The notes beneath the pieces are model-generated. The model searched no databases, was not told where the DNA came from, and saw only the letters and a list, made by a program, of their open reading frames with translations. Of a DNA stretch of 64,000 nt, positions 51,018 through 59,719 are shown in pieces; within the stretch, counting starts at the first letter, position 1, and each line of letters begins with the position of its first letter. This DNA is from SKVR01 sp037441525 (GTDB taxonomy: Bacteria > Bacteroidota > Bacteroidia > Bacteroidales > UBA7960), in NCBI GenBank assembly GCA_037441525.1, contig JBBISA010000002.1:124001-188000 (forward strand), given 5' to 3'. Position numbers and translations under genes: made by a program.

Positions 51018-52559
51018 ATGAAAATCACAGACCGAAATAAATGGAATTTAGCAGCTATCACTCTTGTAAGGGTTGCTATTGGCTGGCATTTGCTTTACGA
51101 AGGTGTTTCCAAGTTACTCATGCCCGGCTGGACATCACAGGCATATTTGGCCAACACATCAGGGTTTCTGTCAGGGTTTTATCACTGGATTGCTGCCAAC
51201 CAGTCAGTACTGGCAGCAGTAGATTTTCTGAATATTTATGGATTGATCCTTATCGGCCTTGGTATGTCGTTGGGATTGCTGGTTCGGGTTTCGGCCGGTG
51301 CGGGGGCACTTTTACTTGCACTCTATTATTTTGCCTATCCACCGTTTGGGTCTTCCATGATCTGGTCGGGCGATGGTCATTTGTTTATTGTTGATAAGAT
51401 TTTTCTGGAAGCTTTGGTAATGATCTTTTTTGTTTTTACCAAAGATGTAGGTTATGGTATTGGTAATCTTCAGTTTCTAACCAGATTCCGATTAAATCAG
51501 AAGCCTGTACCCAATGATACTGCCTACGCTGGTGAAGGAATGCAATCGCGACGCGAAGCGCTGAAAAATCTGGCAACACTTCCCTTGTTGGGTGCTCTGG
51601 GTTGGGGCGCTTTCAGGGTAAAAGATAAATATGGGGTTGATGTGCTTTCGGGTGCCACCATTCAGGTAAATGCCGGTTCATTAAGTGAACTTAAAGGAAC
51701 TCTTCTCAAGGGTAAAATTGCCAACCACCAAATCAGCCGTCTTGTTTTGGGTGGAAACCTGATTGGGGGCTGGGCCCATTCGCGCGACCTGGTTTATGTC
51801 CCTTCCCTGTTCAGGGCCTACAATAACGAAAAGAAAATTTACGAAACCCTTATGCTTGCCGAAAGTGCCGGTATCGATACCATTAATATTGGATTCCCAT
51901 CCAATGGATTAATGGAAAAATACAAGCGAATGACAGGAAGTAAAATCAAAGTAATATCGCAGGTTGCGCCTAATATGGAAAAAGGCGATTATTTTGAGCA
52001 GATGAACCAGGCCATGGATATGGGTGCCGATATAATTCAGGTCCAGGGCAACTGGTGCGACTGGCTTGTGCGCGATAATCGCACCGACGTAATTGCTGCC
52101 ATGCTTGAACGTATAAATGGGCAGGGTTACACAGCCGGATTGGGGTGCCACACCATCGATGCCCTTATCAGATGCGAGGAACAAGGTATCATACCTGATT
52201 ATTATATGATAACCATGCACCACGACCAATACTGGTCGGCCCACCCCCGGGAAAACCGTGTGCCCTTCGAAGTGGATGGGCAATACCATTTAGATCATAA
52301 CCGTTTCCACGATAATATGTTCTGCCTGTTTCCCGAACGCACCATTGAGTTTGTTAATCGTACGCAGGTGCCCGTAATGGGATTCAAAGTATTGGCTGCA
52401 GGTGCCATTCGCCCCGAAGATGGTTTTAGATGGGCTTTCGAAAACGGCGCAGATTTTATTTGTGTGGGAATGTTTGATTTTCAGATCGTAAATGATGTAA
52501 ATATTACCCTGGATGTGCTTGCCTCGTTAGGAAACCGGCAGCGAAATTGGTATGCATAG
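51018..52559 (+). CDS. DoxX-like membrane domain fused to a TIM-barrel domain
   Basis: 513 residues, two parts. Residues 1-165: a DoxX-type four-helix membrane domain (ATRVAIGWHLLYEGVSKLL-like, seen as RVAIGWHLLYEGVSKL; YGLILIGLGMSLGLLVRV; FLEALVMIFFVFT). Residues 175-513: a segment starting SRREALKNLATLPLLGAL, which looks like a twin-arginine-type signal or a linker, then an aldolase-like TIM barrel: IDTINIGFPSNGLMEKY, DIIQVQGNWCDWLVR, PVMGFKVLAAGAIRPEDGF, ADFICVGMFDFQIV. The barrel probably lies outside the membrane. The reaction is unknown. It follows the GH78-like gene, so a role in sugar use is a guess. Confidence 0.78.
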   Translation: MKITDRNKWNLAAITLVRVAIGWHLLYEGVSKLLMPGWTSQAYLANTSGFLSGFYHWIAANQSVLAAVDFLNIYGLILIGLGMSLGLLVRVSAGAGALLLALYYFAYPPFGSSMIWSGDGHLFIVDKIFLEALVMIFFVFTKDVGYGIGNLQFLTRFRLNQKPVPNDTAYAGEGMQSRREALKNLATLPLLGALGWGAFRVKDKYGVDVLSGATIQVNAGSLSELKGTLLKGKIANHQISRLVLGGNLIGGWAHSRDLVYVPSLFRAYNNEKKIYETLMLAESAGIDTINIGFPSNGLMEKYKRMTGSKIKVISQVAPNMEKGDYFEQMNQAMDMGADIIQVQGNWCDWLVRDNRTDVIAAMLERINGQGYTAGLGCHTIDALIRCEEQGIIPDYYMITMHHDQYWSAHPRENRVPFEVDGQYHLDHNRFHDNMFCLFPERTIEFVNRTQVPVMGFKVLAAGAIRPEDGFRWAFENGADFICVGMFDFQIVNDVNITLDVLASLGNRQRNWYA

Positions 52560-53327
52560 CGGCTACCAGAATAAGTGAAAGGGAGAGCTGAAGATTGAAT
52601 ACAAAAAAGAATAAACAACTTTGAGACGTAAGCTGGCCAGGAATGAGCAAATCAGAGTTTCAGTAGTCTTACACAAGCAATTATTCTTATTCAACTGAGC
52701 CTACATTAGAAAGTGATCATTTCAAGATTATTCATCCAACGCTACGTCAGTCAACTATTTATTTACAACCAATCATTCGGGCCTGCGAACCTGTTTTAAT
52801 AATTAGATTGGTTATCCGCAATCCTGCCAGTGAATTCCTGCTAATATTTACTATACTCCTTTCTGTAAATTGTGCTATCAATTGAATTTGCATTATTTCA
52901 CCTGTTTATATCGTAGTGCAGATAATCTTATTATAATCTTTTCTGTTAAGGCTGCTGAGCCTAAGGTCCCGCACGTATTAGGATTTTTAAATGAAATGGG
53001 TTGTAGGCCCTTAACTTTAATAGAAATTGATTAATTGTAAAAATTTGCGCTGCGTTAGAATAGTATTAAAATGATTATGTTATTGTGTCGGCGCAATTGA
53101 GGTTGTATACGCTTTATTTCATCGTGTAAGATTACGAATACGCATAATAAATAGTTCATTCCCTTCCTTATAACCAATCCGGCCAAAATAAAGGTGGGGC
53201 CTTTGGGCTTTATTTCAGATAGCCCAATGATTTCAGCAGAGGCCGGACAAAGACTGCGAACTAAACCATTATACTACTTATCCTGAAAAAAGCCGGGTGT
53301 AAAACCAGTTTTCAGGGGTGTAAACTA
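52560..53327. other. Intergenic region of 768 bases with no gene seen
   Basis: No ORF with a credible start and composition on either strand. A hairpin at 53186-53215 (AAATAAAG/CTTTATTT) and the terminator-like structure at 53282-53316 are the only clear structures. No tRNA-like fold or known RNA recognised. Confidence 0.5.
53282..53316 (-). terminator. Possible terminator after the carbamoyltransferase gene
   Basis: CCTGAAAA (53282-53289) and TTTTCAGG (53309-53316) form an eight-pair stem with a 19-base loop. On the minus strand it follows the stop at 53328 and leads to AGTAG rather than a long T run, so it is weak. Confidence 0.4.
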
Positions 53328-55190
53328 TTAATCCAAACTGTCAAGAAAATCGAATTTTTGCAGGGCCTTTACATCTTTCTGATCTTCTTTTAGAACCATG
53401 TAATTGCCCAGCACCAATACATCCATATCGGTGCGCATAAAGCAAACAAATGCATTTTCAGGATTGCATACAATGGGCTCGCCGCGAACATTAAAACTGG
53501 TATTGATAATAACCGGATAACCGGTGATCTCTCCGAATCTCTCAATCAGCCTGTGAAAACTCGGATTAGTCTCCATATGCACAGTTTGTATCCGGGCCGA
53601 ATAATCGATATGGGTTATGGCAGGCACATCAGAGCGTTCAAAATACAGTTTCTCCAGCACCGGAAGCTTGCTGTAACCTTGCGGTACCGCTATTTGTCTC
53701 GATTTTTCAACAGGGCACACAATAAGCATGTAGGGCGAATGAGATGGTGTGTCGAAAAAGTCGTGGGTTTTTTCTGAAAGTACTGCCGGGGCAAAGGGTC
53801 GGAAACTCTCGCGAAATTTTATCTGCAGATTCAGTCGTTTTTGCATCTCCTTGTTGCGGGCATCGCCCAGGATACTGCGGTTACCCAGGGCACGCGGACC
53901 AAACTCCATCCGTCCCTGAAACCATCCCACGATCTTCCCGTTATTTAGATAATTGGCGGTTTGGGTGGCAATTTCTTCAAAATCAACGATCTTTCTCCAG
54001 GTGGCTTTGTATTTGCTCAATGTTCTGAGAATCTCATGATCGCCAAATTCTGGCCCGAGAAATGCTCCGTTCATGCCATCTGAACCATTATCAACCTGAG
54101 TTCTCTCACGTTTGAGGTAAATATATGAAGTGGCCAGTGCTGCTCCCATAGCTCCTCCGGCATCGCCGGCGGCTGGTTGTATCCAGATACGATCGAATAT
54201 GCCGCTGCGTTCAATTTTTCCGTTGGCAACACTGTTGAGAGCCACACCGCCTGCAAGCACCAGATTGGCCGAACCGGTGAGCTCCTTTGCGCTAAGGGCG
54301 AGTTTCAACATAATATCTTCAGTTACCTGCTGGATGGCAAGGGCCATATTGCAATACGATTGCCCGATATCGGTTTCGGGTTTGCGGGGCGGAATACCGA
54401 ATAATTTCTCCCACCGCTTGTTATTGGTCATTTTAAGGCCGGTGGCATAATCGAAGTATTTCATATTGAGCACAAACGAGCCATCTTCCCTTATGTCAAT
54501 AAGTTCATCAAGGGTCTTCTTTTTAAACATTTCAGTCTCTTGGGTGCCATTCTGCCCATAGGGTGCCAGTCCCATCAGTTTGTATTCGCCACTGTTAACC
54601 CTGAAACCGCAGTAATAGGTAAATGCCGAATAGAGCAACCCCAGAGAATGAGGGAAGTGTATCTCCTTCAAAATGGCTATGTTGTTCCCTTTCCCGTGGC
54701 CGATGGTAGTGGTGGTCCATTCGCCTACGCCGTCAACCGTTAAAATGGCAGCATCTTCGAAGGGAGATGGGAAAAACGCACTGGCAGCATGCGACAGGTG
54801 GTGCTCAGGGAAAAGGATGGGAAGTTTATGCAAACCATATTTCTTCAGTTCGTTGCGAATGTTGCTGCGAATGAGTAGTTTTTCGCGCAGCCAAACCGGG
54901 ATGGCCTGGAAAAAACTGGTTATACCCTTTGGCGCAAAGGCATGATAGGTTTCGAGCAACCTTTCGAATTTCAGCAGGGGTTTATCGTAAAATGCAATGT
55001 GGGTTATCTGCGAAGGGTCTTCATCCAGTGCCGACAAAACATATTCCAGTGCATTGGCCGGAAAGTTGCTGTCGTGCTTTTTACGGGTAAAGCGCTCCTC
55101 CTGAGCCGCGGCAATTATCTTACCATCTTTGATAACACATGCTGCACTATCGTGGTAAAACGCTGATATTCCTATGATTATTTCTGACAT
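53328..55190 (-). CDS. NodU/CmcH-type carbamoyltransferase
   Basis: 620 residues. The N-terminal domain shows ISAFYHDSAACVIKDG, EERFTRKKHDSNFP and the metal-site HLSHAASAFFPSPFEDAAIL with VDGVGEW; the C-terminal, Sua5/YrdC-related part has FQGRMEFGPRALGNRSILGD, FRESFRPFAPAVL and FNVRGEPIVCNP. These enzymes carry carbamoyl groups to antibiotic or polysaccharide hydroxyls. It is followed upstream by DUF5989 and SxtJ genes, a cassette found across many bacteria, whose substrate is unknown; exopolysaccharide is the usual guess. Confidence 0.92.
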   Translation of the reverse strand: MSEIIIGISAFYHDSAACVIKDGKIIAAAQEERFTRKKHDSNFPANALEYVLSALDEDPSQITHIAFYDKPLLKFERLLETYHAFAPKGITSFFQAIPVWLREKLLIRSNIRNELKKYGLHKLPILFPEHHLSHAASAFFPSPFEDAAILTVDGVGEWTTTTIGHGKGNNIAILKEIHFPHSLGLLYSAFTYYCGFRVNSGEYKLMGLAPYGQNGTQETEMFKKKTLDELIDIREDGSFVLNMKYFDYATGLKMTNNKRWEKLFGIPPRKPETDIGQSYCNMALAIQQVTEDIMLKLALSAKELTGSANLVLAGGVALNSVANGKIERSGIFDRIWIQPAAGDAGGAMGAALATSYIYLKRERTQVDNGSDGMNGAFLGPEFGDHEILRTLSKYKATWRKIVDFEEIATQTANYLNNGKIVGWFQGRMEFGPRALGNRSILGDARNKEMQKRLNLQIKFRESFRPFAPAVLSEKTHDFFDTPSHSPYMLIVCPVEKSRQIAVPQGYSKLPVLEKLYFERSDVPAITHIDYSARIQTVHMETNPSFHRLIERFGEITGYPVIINTSFNVRGEPIVCNPENAFVCFMRTDMDVLVLGNYMVLKEDQKDVKALQKFDFLDSLD

Positions 55191-55204
55191 TTTTTAGGGA
55201 TAAC

Positions 55205-55225
55205 GGATTGGGGACTGGGGATTGG
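55205..55225. repeat. Heptamer tandem repeat GGATTGG/GGACTGG
   Basis: Three contiguous heptamers GGATTGG, GGACTGG, GGATTGG between the carbamoyltransferase and DUF5989 genes; inverted with respect to 55342-55362. Confidence 0.7.
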
Positions 55226-55341
55226 GAATATAGAACCGGGAGCAGGAGATTAGGTAGAAGGCGATGAAAGAATGCATCAGTAAATAACATGCACTTTCCA
55301 ACACAATGCACTTCACCCAATGCAATAATATATCTCAGATG

Positions 55342-55362
55342 CCTAATCCCCAACCCCTGAAC
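55342..55362. repeat. Heptamer repeat, reverse orientation
   Basis: CCTAATC, CCCAACC, CCTGAAC on the plus strand, i.e. GTTCAGG, GGTTGGG, GATTAGG on the minus strand; starts two bases after the DUF5989 stop codon. GTTCAGG equals the unit at 39741. Confidence 0.7.
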
Positions 55363-55363
55363 T

Positions 55364-55513
55364 CTAAAACAAGGTATAAATAAACGGGGCAATAGCACTA
55401 CCTGTTGATAAAACAATAAGAAAGCTGAAAAACAGCAAAATTACAATTAGCGGAATAAGCCAGTACTTTTTTCGTGTTTTCAGAAATCCAAGAAGGTCTT
55501 TGATGAGTTCCAT
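55364..55513 (-). CDS. DUF5989 family small membrane protein
   Basis: 49 residues from ATG (55513) to TAG (55364), read directly from the minus strand; too short for most callers. It opens MELIKDLLGFLKTRKKYWLI and has one long membrane helix (WLIPLIVILLFFSFLIVLS) ending STGSAIAPFIYTLF, the pattern of DUF5989. It always travels with SxtJ-type and carbamoyltransferase genes, as here, 12 bases after the SxtJ gene end on the same strand. The function is unknown, perhaps a subunit anchoring the complex to the membrane. Confidence 0.88.
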   Translation of the reverse strand: MELIKDLLGFLKTRKKYWLIPLIVILLFFSFLIVLSTGSAIAPFIYTLF

Positions 55514-55525
55514 GGTATGTTGTTA

Positions 55526-55915
55526 TTAAAATGGTTTTTCAAAATCGGCTTTAGTGTATTGATGATTTCGTGTTTTAAAAAGGGAAGAATTACCGGTTTT
55601 GAAAGCATTGATCTGCATACTGCTTCGGATATGTTTACGCTTTATTAATCCCACCGGGATAACAAGGAACACAAATACAACACTCATGATAATTCTGCTT
55701 ACCACATATCCCATACCTTCGCCTAAGGCAAACCATAAGTATCCAAAGTATTTGAAAGGCAATGGCCAAACCATAAGCAGAATAACCAGACCCAGCGCAA
55801 TCTCGGCAAAAACCTGCTCCTTGTAATAAAGGTTTAGCCCAAGCATAATAAGGATCAAAGCAAGGCCCGAGCCGTATATCTGGTTTGTATTAAGTTGCCG
55901 TTTTAAATGCTTCAT
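55526..55915 (-). CDS. SxtJ-like membrane protein
   Basis: 129 residues with three hydrophobic segments (about 17-30, 36-50 and 70-90; LALILIMLGLNLYYK, LVILLMVWPLPFKYFGYLW, IIMSVVFVFLVIPVGLI). It matches the SxtJ family associated with the carbamoyltransferase (SxtI) of saxitoxin-type clusters, though those are far from this setting. It is the first gene of the minus-strand cassette and ends 12 bases before the DUF5989 gene. Confidence 0.85.
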   Translation of the reverse strand: MKHLKRQLNTNQIYGSGLALILIMLGLNLYYKEQVFAEIALGLVILLMVWPLPFKYFGYLWFALGEGMGYVVSRIIMSVVFVFLVIPVGLIKRKHIRSSMQINAFKTGNSSLFKTRNHQYTKADFEKPF

Positions 55916-56281
55916 GGGGTTGGTTTTAGTTTTTGATTAAGGCTGGTAAAATTATGAATATTTATTACATGATGAATTCTGCATGATGTTGTTGATGCTT
56001 GGATTTTTCTGGAAAGAAATGTTGGATTTATGGTTTATACCTTCATAGATTTGCCTGAATTTTGAAGTCCTTTTCCTGAATGTTAGGTTTTTGTGAAGTC
56101 GAACTCATTATTATATAATTTTGACCGTTCAGATCACTTGCCAATAATTTCATTATTTATGCAAACATTTCATGTTATTGGTGAAATTTGTATTTCAACT
56201 ATATAGTTTTTCATTCTATTTCCACCTATTTTTTTAAAGTTATGTAAGTAAAGGTTGGTAATTATTTTAATATTCAAACAG
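55916..56281. other. Intergenic region of 366 bases with no gene seen
   Basis: AT-rich region between divergent genes that must hold promoters for both sides. No perfect -7 box stands out on either strand, and no repeat or RNA structure is seen. Confidence 0.4.
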
Positions 56282-56530
56282 ATGAAAACAGAAAATGAAA
56301 TAAAAATGGTAATCGCAGGAACTTTGGGCGAAGCCGAATTTGTTAAAGGTTTATCCAAAGATTCAGAAATTGATTCCTTCTTAAAGGATGAGTTTATGGG
56401 ATATCTTGCTCCCTGGCAGGCATCACCAGGTGGAGTGGGCTCTGTTAAGGTTATTGTGTCTGAATTGGATTATATGCAAGCTAAACAGATTGTGGATGCA
56501 TATAAACAAAACCGTTCATCAAACCCATAA
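56282..56530 (+). CDS. DUF2007-like small protein
   Basis: 82 residues with start at 56282, the point where the conserved part begins (KMVIAGTLGEAEFVKGLSKD). The end VKVIVSELDYMQAKQIVDAY is the signature of the DUF2007 family, predicted small signal-transducing proteins with an alpha-beta fold. The nine upstream residues possible in frame (from GTG 56255) look unrelated. No partner gene is clear; the esterase gene follows after 80 bases. Confidence 0.75.
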   Translation: MKTENEIKMVIAGTLGEAEFVKGLSKDSEIDSFLKDEFMGYLAPWQASPGGVGSVKVIVSELDYMQAKQIVDAYKQNRSSNP

Positions 56531-56610
56531 TACTGCATTGAATTGAAAATGAGTTTAGGAACAGATAATTTAATCTGTGAAACAAAAGGGTTAAAATTAA
56601 AACATTTACT

Positions 56611-57534
56611 ATGCGAATAATACTAAGTTCCGTCTTTTTTTTACTTTTTATCGGCCTGGCTCAATCCCAAAACTTTACTATACCGCTTTGGCCCGAAAAG
56701 CAGATACCCAATTTTAAAGATACCGGAGAAACTGAAATCCGCGATTCCACCGAAATTGTGAGAATTAGGAACGTACAAACCCCCGATATAGCTGTTTTTT
56801 TGCCTGCAAAACGCAATTCGAATGGCCAGGCAGTTGTAATTTGTCCGGGTGGAGGATACTGGATTCTTGCCTACGACTGGGAAGGGATTGATATAGCACG
56901 TTGGCTCAATTCGAAGGGGGTTACAGCCATCGTACTGAAATACAGACTACCATCATCCAACAACAACATTGAGCCACACAAGACACCATTGCTTGATGCT
57001 CAGCGGGCAATAAGGATTGTAAGACATCATGCCGCCCAATGGAATATCGACCCCACCCAGGTAGGCATCATGGGGTTTTCGGCAGGGGGCCACCTTGCAT
57101 CAACCTTATCAACACACTACGACCGTGGAAATCCGCAAAGCCCCGACCCTGTGGAACGTCATAGTTGCCGACCTGACTTTTCCATACTCATGTATCCTGT
57201 TATCTCTTCCGATCCCGAAATATGGCACCAGGGTTCCTTCAGGGCACTGCTGGGTGAAAACTCAACAAAGGCAATGCTTGATTATTACTCCAATGAGAAG
57301 CAGGTAACATCTGATACTCCACCTGCTATTCTTATCCACTCTGCCGATGATAAGGCGGTACCGGTTCAGAACAGTATCCGCTACTATGAAGCACTTTTAA
57401 GGAATAATGTGCCTGCCGAAATGCACCTTTTCCCCAAAGGTGGCCATGGTTATGGGCTGGCCCTCGACAAGGGATACCTGGCATCGTGGACCGACATGGT
57501 GGCAAACTGGCTGGAAGCATTGCGATTGTTGTAA
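56611..57534 (+). CDS. Secreted alpha/beta hydrolase, acetylxylan-esterase-like
   Basis: 307 residues with a signal peptide (ILSSVFFLLFIGLAQS). The fold is alpha/beta hydrolase of the BD-FAE/acetyl-xylan-esterase kind: oxyanion VVICPGGGYWILAYDWEG, nucleophile Ser in IMGFSAGGHLAS, acid Asp in ILIHSADDKAVPV, and His in HLFPKGGHGYGLA. These enzymes remove acetyl groups from plant polysaccharides. It is followed after 113 bases by a sugar isomerase gene, consistent with carbohydrate use. Confidence 0.87.
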   Translation: MRIILSSVFFLLFIGLAQSQNFTIPLWPEKQIPNFKDTGETEIRDSTEIVRIRNVQTPDIAVFLPAKRNSNGQAVVICPGGGYWILAYDWEGIDIARWLNSKGVTAIVLKYRLPSSNNNIEPHKTPLLDAQRAIRIVRHHAAQWNIDPTQVGIMGFSAGGHLASTLSTHYDRGNPQSPDPVERHSCRPDFSILMYPVISSDPEIWHQGSFRALLGENSTKAMLDYYSNEKQVTSDTPPAILIHSADDKAVPVQNSIRYYEALLRNNVPAEMHLFPKGGHGYGLALDKGYLASWTDMVANWLEALRLL

Positions 57535-57647
57535 TTTATATTTCAATTTTGTCTGATTGCCCGCACGACCAATAATTAAATTCTTACATTTGACTCTGAT
57601 GATTTCAATGGCTGTTTTATATTACAAACCCAAAAAGAAATTTTAAT

Positions 57648-58646
57648 ATGGCAAGACCAGTAACGCTATTTACAGGCCAATGGGCCGACCTTGGTTTCGA
57701 AAACATTTGCAAAAAGGCAAAGGAAATGGGATTTGATGGTGTTGAACTGTGCACCTGGGGCGATCACATGGAAATAGACAAGGCAAACCAGCAATATTGT
57801 GACAACAGAAAGAAAATTCTGGACCAATATGGCCTGAAGTTGTTCGCCATTTCAACCCATCTGGTGGGGCAGTGTGTTTGCGATCCTATCGATCAGCGCC
57901 ATAAGTCTATTCTTCCCGCTTACATCTGGGGCGATGGCAATCCGGAGGGTGTGCGCCAAAGGGCCGCTGCCGAGATTATCGAAACAGGCAGAGTGGCCCA
58001 ACGCCTTGGGCTCAATGTGGTGGTAGGTTTTACAGGAAGTCCTGTCTGGCACATGTTGTATGCTTTCCCACCCACACCGCAGACTTTGATTGAAGAGGGC
58101 TTTACCGATTTTGCCCGCCGGTGGAAACCCATACTCGACCAATACCAGAAAATGGGGATGAAGTTTGCACTGGAAGTACACCCCACTGAAATTGCCTTCG
58201 ATATTGTTACAGCCCGCAGGGCATTGAAGGCGCTCGACTATCACCCTGCCTTTGGCTTTAATTACGACCCAAGTCATCTTGGTTATCAAGGGGTGGACTA
58301 CGTTAAATTTATCTATGAATTTGCCGACCGTATTTTTCATGTGCACATGAAAGATGCCCACTGGAAGGATGTCCCTGGTGAGATTGGCGTCTTTGGGGGT
58401 CATACCGATTTTGGCAACAACAACCGCCATTGGAATTTCCGCAGTATTGGCCGAGGTCGAACCGATTTTGAAAGTATCATAAGGGCGCTGAATGATATTG
58501 GTTACCAGGGGCCACTCTCCATCGAGTGGGAAGATAGTGGAATGGACCGCGAAGCTGGAGGCCGCGAATCGTGTGCATACGTTAAACGGATTGATTTTGT
58601 CCCCTCAGGTGTTGCTTTCGATGATGCTATGCAGAAAAAGGATTAG
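57648..58646 (+). CDS. Sugar phosphate isomerase/epimerase family protein
   Basis: 332 residues with an AP-endonuclease-2-like TIM barrel. Visible segments are FENICKKAKEMGFDGVELC, GVRQRAAAEIIETGRVAQRL, FALEVHPTEIAFD (metal Glu and His), FGFNYDPSHLGYQGVDYVKF (Asp, His), IFHVHMKDAH and GPLSIEWEDSGMDR (Glu). The family includes xylose isomerase-like and inosose enzymes; the substrate is not clear. It stands after the esterase gene on the same strand and no signal peptide is present. Confidence 0.85.
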   Translation: MARPVTLFTGQWADLGFENICKKAKEMGFDGVELCTWGDHMEIDKANQQYCDNRKKILDQYGLKLFAISTHLVGQCVCDPIDQRHKSILPAYIWGDGNPEGVRQRAAAEIIETGRVAQRLGLNVVVGFTGSPVWHMLYAFPPTPQTLIEEGFTDFARRWKPILDQYQKMGMKFALEVHPTEIAFDIVTARRALKALDYHPAFGFNYDPSHLGYQGVDYVKFIYEFADRIFHVHMKDAHWKDVPGEIGVFGGHTDFGNNNRHWNFRSIGRGRTDFESIIRALNDIGYQGPLSIEWEDSGMDREAGGRESCAYVKRIDFVPSGVAFDDAMQKKD

Positions 58647-58857
58647 ATTAAGTGCTTATCAATAATTTGCTTTAAAGCTTGGATAAGTTCTGTTTTTCAA
58701 GAATTATACCTGCAAATACTCTTGGTTGAGAAGTACTTTATGCCAGGCAACAACATGAAGCAAGTTTAAAATTTCACTTCAATCTGAGTCCATGAGTTAC
58801 CTCTGGATGAAAAAGAAAAATCCATTTGATATTTAATCTGACTGGCTTTGCCGGAGA

Positions 58858-58876
58858 TTTTTCTCAGTGAGAAAAA
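58858..58876. repeat. Near-perfect 19-base inverted repeat between convergent genes
   Basis: TTTTTCTCA (58858-58866), one base, TGAGAAAAA (58868-58876). No T run follows on either side, so terminator function is doubtful; an operator is possible. Confidence 0.5.
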
Positions 58877-58891
58877 CCTTACAAAGAATCA

Positions 58892-59386
58892 TTATTGGTT
58901 GATTTCATGCATTAAACCTTCCCAATCCAGAGGGCGGGTAAACATATCTATGCTGCCATCGGCCTTCTGGGGCCATTGGTTGTGCGGCTTATCCCAGTAA
59001 AGTTCAATACCGTTTTTATCAGGGTCTTCGAGGTAAATAGCTTCAGACACTCCATGATCAGACCCACCGCCTATGGGGTACCCTTTTTCGTTAAGGCGCT
59101 TTACAATGCGGGCAAGATTGGCCCGGGTAGGGTAGAGGATAGCCACATGGAAAAGACCCGTTGCATTTCGGGCTGGTTGTGGGCCGTTTTTACTATACCA
59201 GGTATTAAGGCCAATATGATGGTGGTAGCCACCGGCCGAAATAAAGGCTGCATCGGCGCCATAGGTGGTTATAAGGTCGAAACCCAGCACACCACAATAA
59301 AAATCAAGAGAACGTTTTAGATCAGCCACTTTAAGATGCACATGGCCAATACGTGTTTGGTCGGGAATTTTATAATTGGTTTCCAT
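58892..59386 (-). CDS. VOC (glyoxalase/dioxygenase) superfamily protein
   Basis: 164 residues with two beta-alpha-beta repeats of the vicinal oxygen chelate fold. Metal-ligand positions appear as His in RIGHVHLKVADL, His in HHIGLNTWYS and Glu in KNGIELYWDKPH, with the YPTRANLARIVKRLNEKGYP second-half start, as in catechol 2,3-dioxygenase-like or glyoxalase-fold proteins. The substrate is unknown. It is alone on the minus strand, convergent with the isomerase gene. Confidence 0.82.
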   Translation of the reverse strand: METNYKIPDQTRIGHVHLKVADLKRSLDFYCGVLGFDLITTYGADAAFISAGGYHHHIGLNTWYSKNGPQPARNATGLFHVAILYPTRANLARIVKRLNEKGYPIGGGSDHGVSEAIYLEDPDKNGIELYWDKPHNQWPQKADGSIDMFTRPLDWEGLMHEINQ

Positions 59387-59599
59387 AATAACTTGTTTAT
59401 GTTTCTTTCATTAACACCGGCAATCCTGTTTTGTTTCTGAATTTTTTTGCATATATTATAACGGTTTTTATATATGTCGGTATTTTATGTAATTTCATGC
59501 ATAGAAGTACTAAGACAAAGTGTTTTGATTGTGTAGCTTATGTATGTGCCTCATGATTTTATTTGCAAAGTATTTTCAAACCTAACAATCAACCATATT
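59387..59599. other. Intergenic region with no gene seen
   Basis: AT-rich sequence that divides the VOC gene from the small lipoprotein gene. No perfect promoter boxes or repeat. Confidence 0.35.
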
Positions 59600-59719
59600 A
59601 TGAATATAAGGTCTGTCGCCAAAAGGCATATAAGCATTTTAATTCTTACATTCCTGTTTATTGCCATCCCATCTTGCGATCTTCTTACCAGGGGAAAGAA
59701 AAACCCATCTAGGAAATAA
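59600..59719 (+). CDS. Predicted 39-residue lipoprotein
   Basis: A short frame from ATG (59600) to TAA (59719). The product begins MNIRSVAKRHISILILTF, a basic start plus a hydrophobic stretch, then IAIPSC with a lipobox-like Cys at residue 26, and 13 basic residues after it. This would be an entericidin-like tiny lipoprotein. No homologue is recognised; it could equally be the truncated start of a lost gene. There is no adjacent partner. Confidence 0.4.
   Translation: MNIRSVAKRHISILILTFLFIAIPSCDLLTRGKKNPSRK

Noticed and set aside
55147..55416. A minus-strand ORF of 89 codons between the carbamoyltransferase and SxtJ genes
   Set aside because: It is in the wrong frame and overlaps the heptamer arrays; the real small gene is DUF5989 at 55364-55513.
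57852..58430. A 192-codon minus-strand frame inside the sugar isomerase gene
   Set aside because: Antisense to a gene with complete TIM-barrel metal motifs; its translation matches nothing known.
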